A stretch of DNA of 13,939 nucleotides from Calditrichota bacterium. GTDB lineage: Bacteria > Zhuqueibacterota > Zhuqueibacteria > Residuimicrobiales > Krinioviventaceae. The position numbers and the translations under genes were made by a program. The stretch spans positions 1-13,939 of the forward strand of contig RPQV01000031.1 in NCBI GenBank assembly GCA_003818595.1, given 5' to 3'. Below, piece after piece: positions 12,969 through 13,939 of this stretch (position 1 is its first letter; each line of letters opens with the position of its first letter). A model generated the notes under the pieces. That model was not told where the DNA came from and searched no databases. It saw only the letters and a list, made by a program, of their open reading frames with translations.

Positions 12969-13939
12969 TCAAATCCCCTGCTGTTGAGGCACATAATGCG
13001 TGACAGGTGGTGCAGGAATGCGTGCCTGAGCGCTTTTTATAATCATGTCGATCAGTTCGATATAACGAATACCCCAAAAGTTGCACAGCAAAGGTAAATC
13101 AGAGTAATCAGGCCTGAGTCCGGCGAGAGGATTGATTTCCATGATGTTAGGAATACCGTGGACATCGGTTCGAACGTCAATTCTTCCGCCGTCACGACAT
13201 CCCACTCCTCGCCAGGCAGCAAGCGAATATTCGACTGCTAAAGCGGCTGTTTGATCTTCAACCCGCCTGTATTGAATGTTGTCTACCCAATCCTTTTTAT
13301 TCGAATATCCATATGCATTCTTGTCTGATCCGTTTAAAAATACCACCTCGATAATGCCGACAGAACGAGCCTGTTCACCTTCGCCGACGATTCCAACGGT
13401 AAATTCTCGACCCGGAAGATAGGCTTCAACCAAAACCGATTGTTGGTAAGCCGTGAGAAGATGCGCGCATCTTGCTTTCAATTCATCTGCATTGGCGATT
13501 TTTGAGGTCGTCGAAATCCCTTTCCCCGTACCCTCTGCAATAGGTTTGGCAAAAAGGGGAAATGGCAGAGTTACTTTGTCAACATCCTGAAGGGAATGAA
13601 TCTCAACAAAATCCGGAGTTGGAATTCCCAGATCACGGAGAATACGTTTTGTCATCCCTTTGTGCAACGTGAGAGACAAGACCAATGGATCCGAAAAGGT
13701 GTATGGAATTTGATAGGCATCGAGAAGCGCAGGAACCTGCGCTTCTCGACCCAAACCATAAAGCCCCTCTGCGATATTGAATACCAAATCCCAGCGATCC
13801 CCTCGAACCAGGCGGTGGGTCAGGCTCCAAATATTGCCAATGCGATTCGTCTCATGTCCCAACGCCTGCAGAGTCTGTTCAATGGATTCAATAGTGATTG
13901 CACTATCAAATTCAGCAGTTTCTTCCTCGCTAAATCCTA
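12969..13939 (-). CDS. D-Ala-D-Ala-ligase-like ATP-grasp enzyme A (partial, N-terminus beyond window)
   Basis: The frame is open to the right edge, so the start is missing; 322 residues are visible, beginning GFSEEETAEFDSAITIESIEQ. A TTG at 13862 could be misread as a start but lies inside the conserved N-domain. Numbering from the visible end, RWDLVFNIAEGLYGLGREAQVPALLDA (48-74) is the ligase N-domain core. LFAKPIAEGTGKGI (128-141) gives the ATP-binding Lys and Gly-rich loop. VLVEAYLPGREFTVGI (168-183), GRIDVRTD (251-258) and MEINPLAGL (266-274) supply the metal-binding Asp, Glu and Asn. Amide ligation of two amino-acid-like substrates is likely; the substrates are unknown. The gene contains a 30-base near-palindrome and ends one base before ligase B, so the two are translationally coupled. 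Confidence 0.85.
   Translation of the reverse strand, partial: GFSEEETAEFDSAITIESIEQTLQALGHETNRIGNIWSLTHRLVRGDRWDLVFNIAEGLYGLGREAQVPALLDAYQIPYTFSDPLVLSLTLHKGMTKRILRDLGIPTPDFVEIHSLQDVDKVTLPFPLFAKPIAEGTGKGISTTSKIANADELKARCAHLLTAYQQSVLVEAYLPGREFTVGIVGEGEQARSVGIIEVVFLNGSDKNAYGYSNKKDWVDNIQYRRVEDQTAALAVEYSLAAWRGVGCRDGGRIDVRTDVHGIPNIMEINPLAGLRPDYSDLPLLCNFWGIRYIELIDMIIKSAQARIPAPPVTHYVPQQQGI
12975..12979 (-). promoter_or_regulatory. Ribosome binding site of ligase B, inside the end of ligase A
   Basis: AGGGG on the minus strand, seven bases before GTG 12967, supports the GTG start and translational coupling across TGA-T-GTG. Confidence 0.55.
13720..13749. repeat. 30-base near-perfect palindrome (14+14, two-base centre)
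   Basis: The arms at 13720-13733 and 13736-13749 are exact reverse complements of 14 bases around AA. The element is coding (residues REAQVPALLD of ligase A) and could form a strong mRNA hairpin or DNA cruciform. Confidence 0.85.

Noticed and set aside
12969..13862. Treating TTG at 13862 as the true start of ligase A
   Set aside because: The frame stays open to the window edge and the upstream residues (EEETAEFDSAITIESIEQTLQALGHE) look like the ligase N-domain, so the gene is cut by the edge.
1..13939. CRISPR, toxin-antitoxin, phage or transposon genes
   Set aside because: No repeat-spacer pattern, transposase, integrase or phage structural motif was seen in any plausible frame.

Overview
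The window looks like chromosomal DNA from a Gram-negative bacterium of the FCB/Calditrichota/KSB1-like kind. Two secreted proteins carry the C-terminal signature YPNPFN(P/G)T that heads type IX sorting or FlgD-like tails in Bacteroidota, Ignavibacteriota, Calditrichota and related candidate phyla. There are also a Tat-exported oxidoreductase, lipoproteins and an outer-membrane beta-barrel. The phylum assignment is inference from these motifs.

Layout. (1) 1-3238: a divergent pair. On the minus strand is a large secreted protein (F5/8-type-C, DUF3472-like, Ig/FN3-like, sorting tail; C-terminus cut by the window edge). On the plus strand is a Tat-signal Gfo/Idh/MocA oxidoreductase. The 188-base gap between them holds two overlapping, oppositely directed sigma70-like promoters. 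The pair suggests extracytoplasmic carbohydrate handling. (2) 3377-4619, minus: a parvulin-type prolyl isomerase lipoprotein and an unusual guanylate-kinase-like protein. (3) 4797-7518, plus: a tight five-gene operon for the envelope: monohaem cytochrome c, YceI-like lipocalin-fold protein, DUF5777-like beta-barrel, small YgaP/DUF2892 membrane protein, and a secreted CxxCH protein with a sorting tail. This is the best candidate here for an undescribed functional unit. (4) 7555-11190, minus: cobalamin-dependent methionine synthase (MetH, full four-module form) followed by rubredoxin. (5) 11477 to the right edge, minus: two different D-Ala-D-Ala-ligase-like ATP-grasp enzymes in tandem followed by a GNAT acetyltransferase, packed with almost no spacing. 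This is a second candidate unit, probably making or modifying a small amide-linked product.

No rRNA, tRNA, CRISPR array, transposase, integrase or phage gene was recognised. Non-coding features include a degenerate dispersed-type repeat and hairpins upstream of metH, a weak terminator-like hairpin between the convergent cytochrome operon and rubredoxin, and a striking 14+14-base near-perfect palindrome inside the first ATP-grasp gene.
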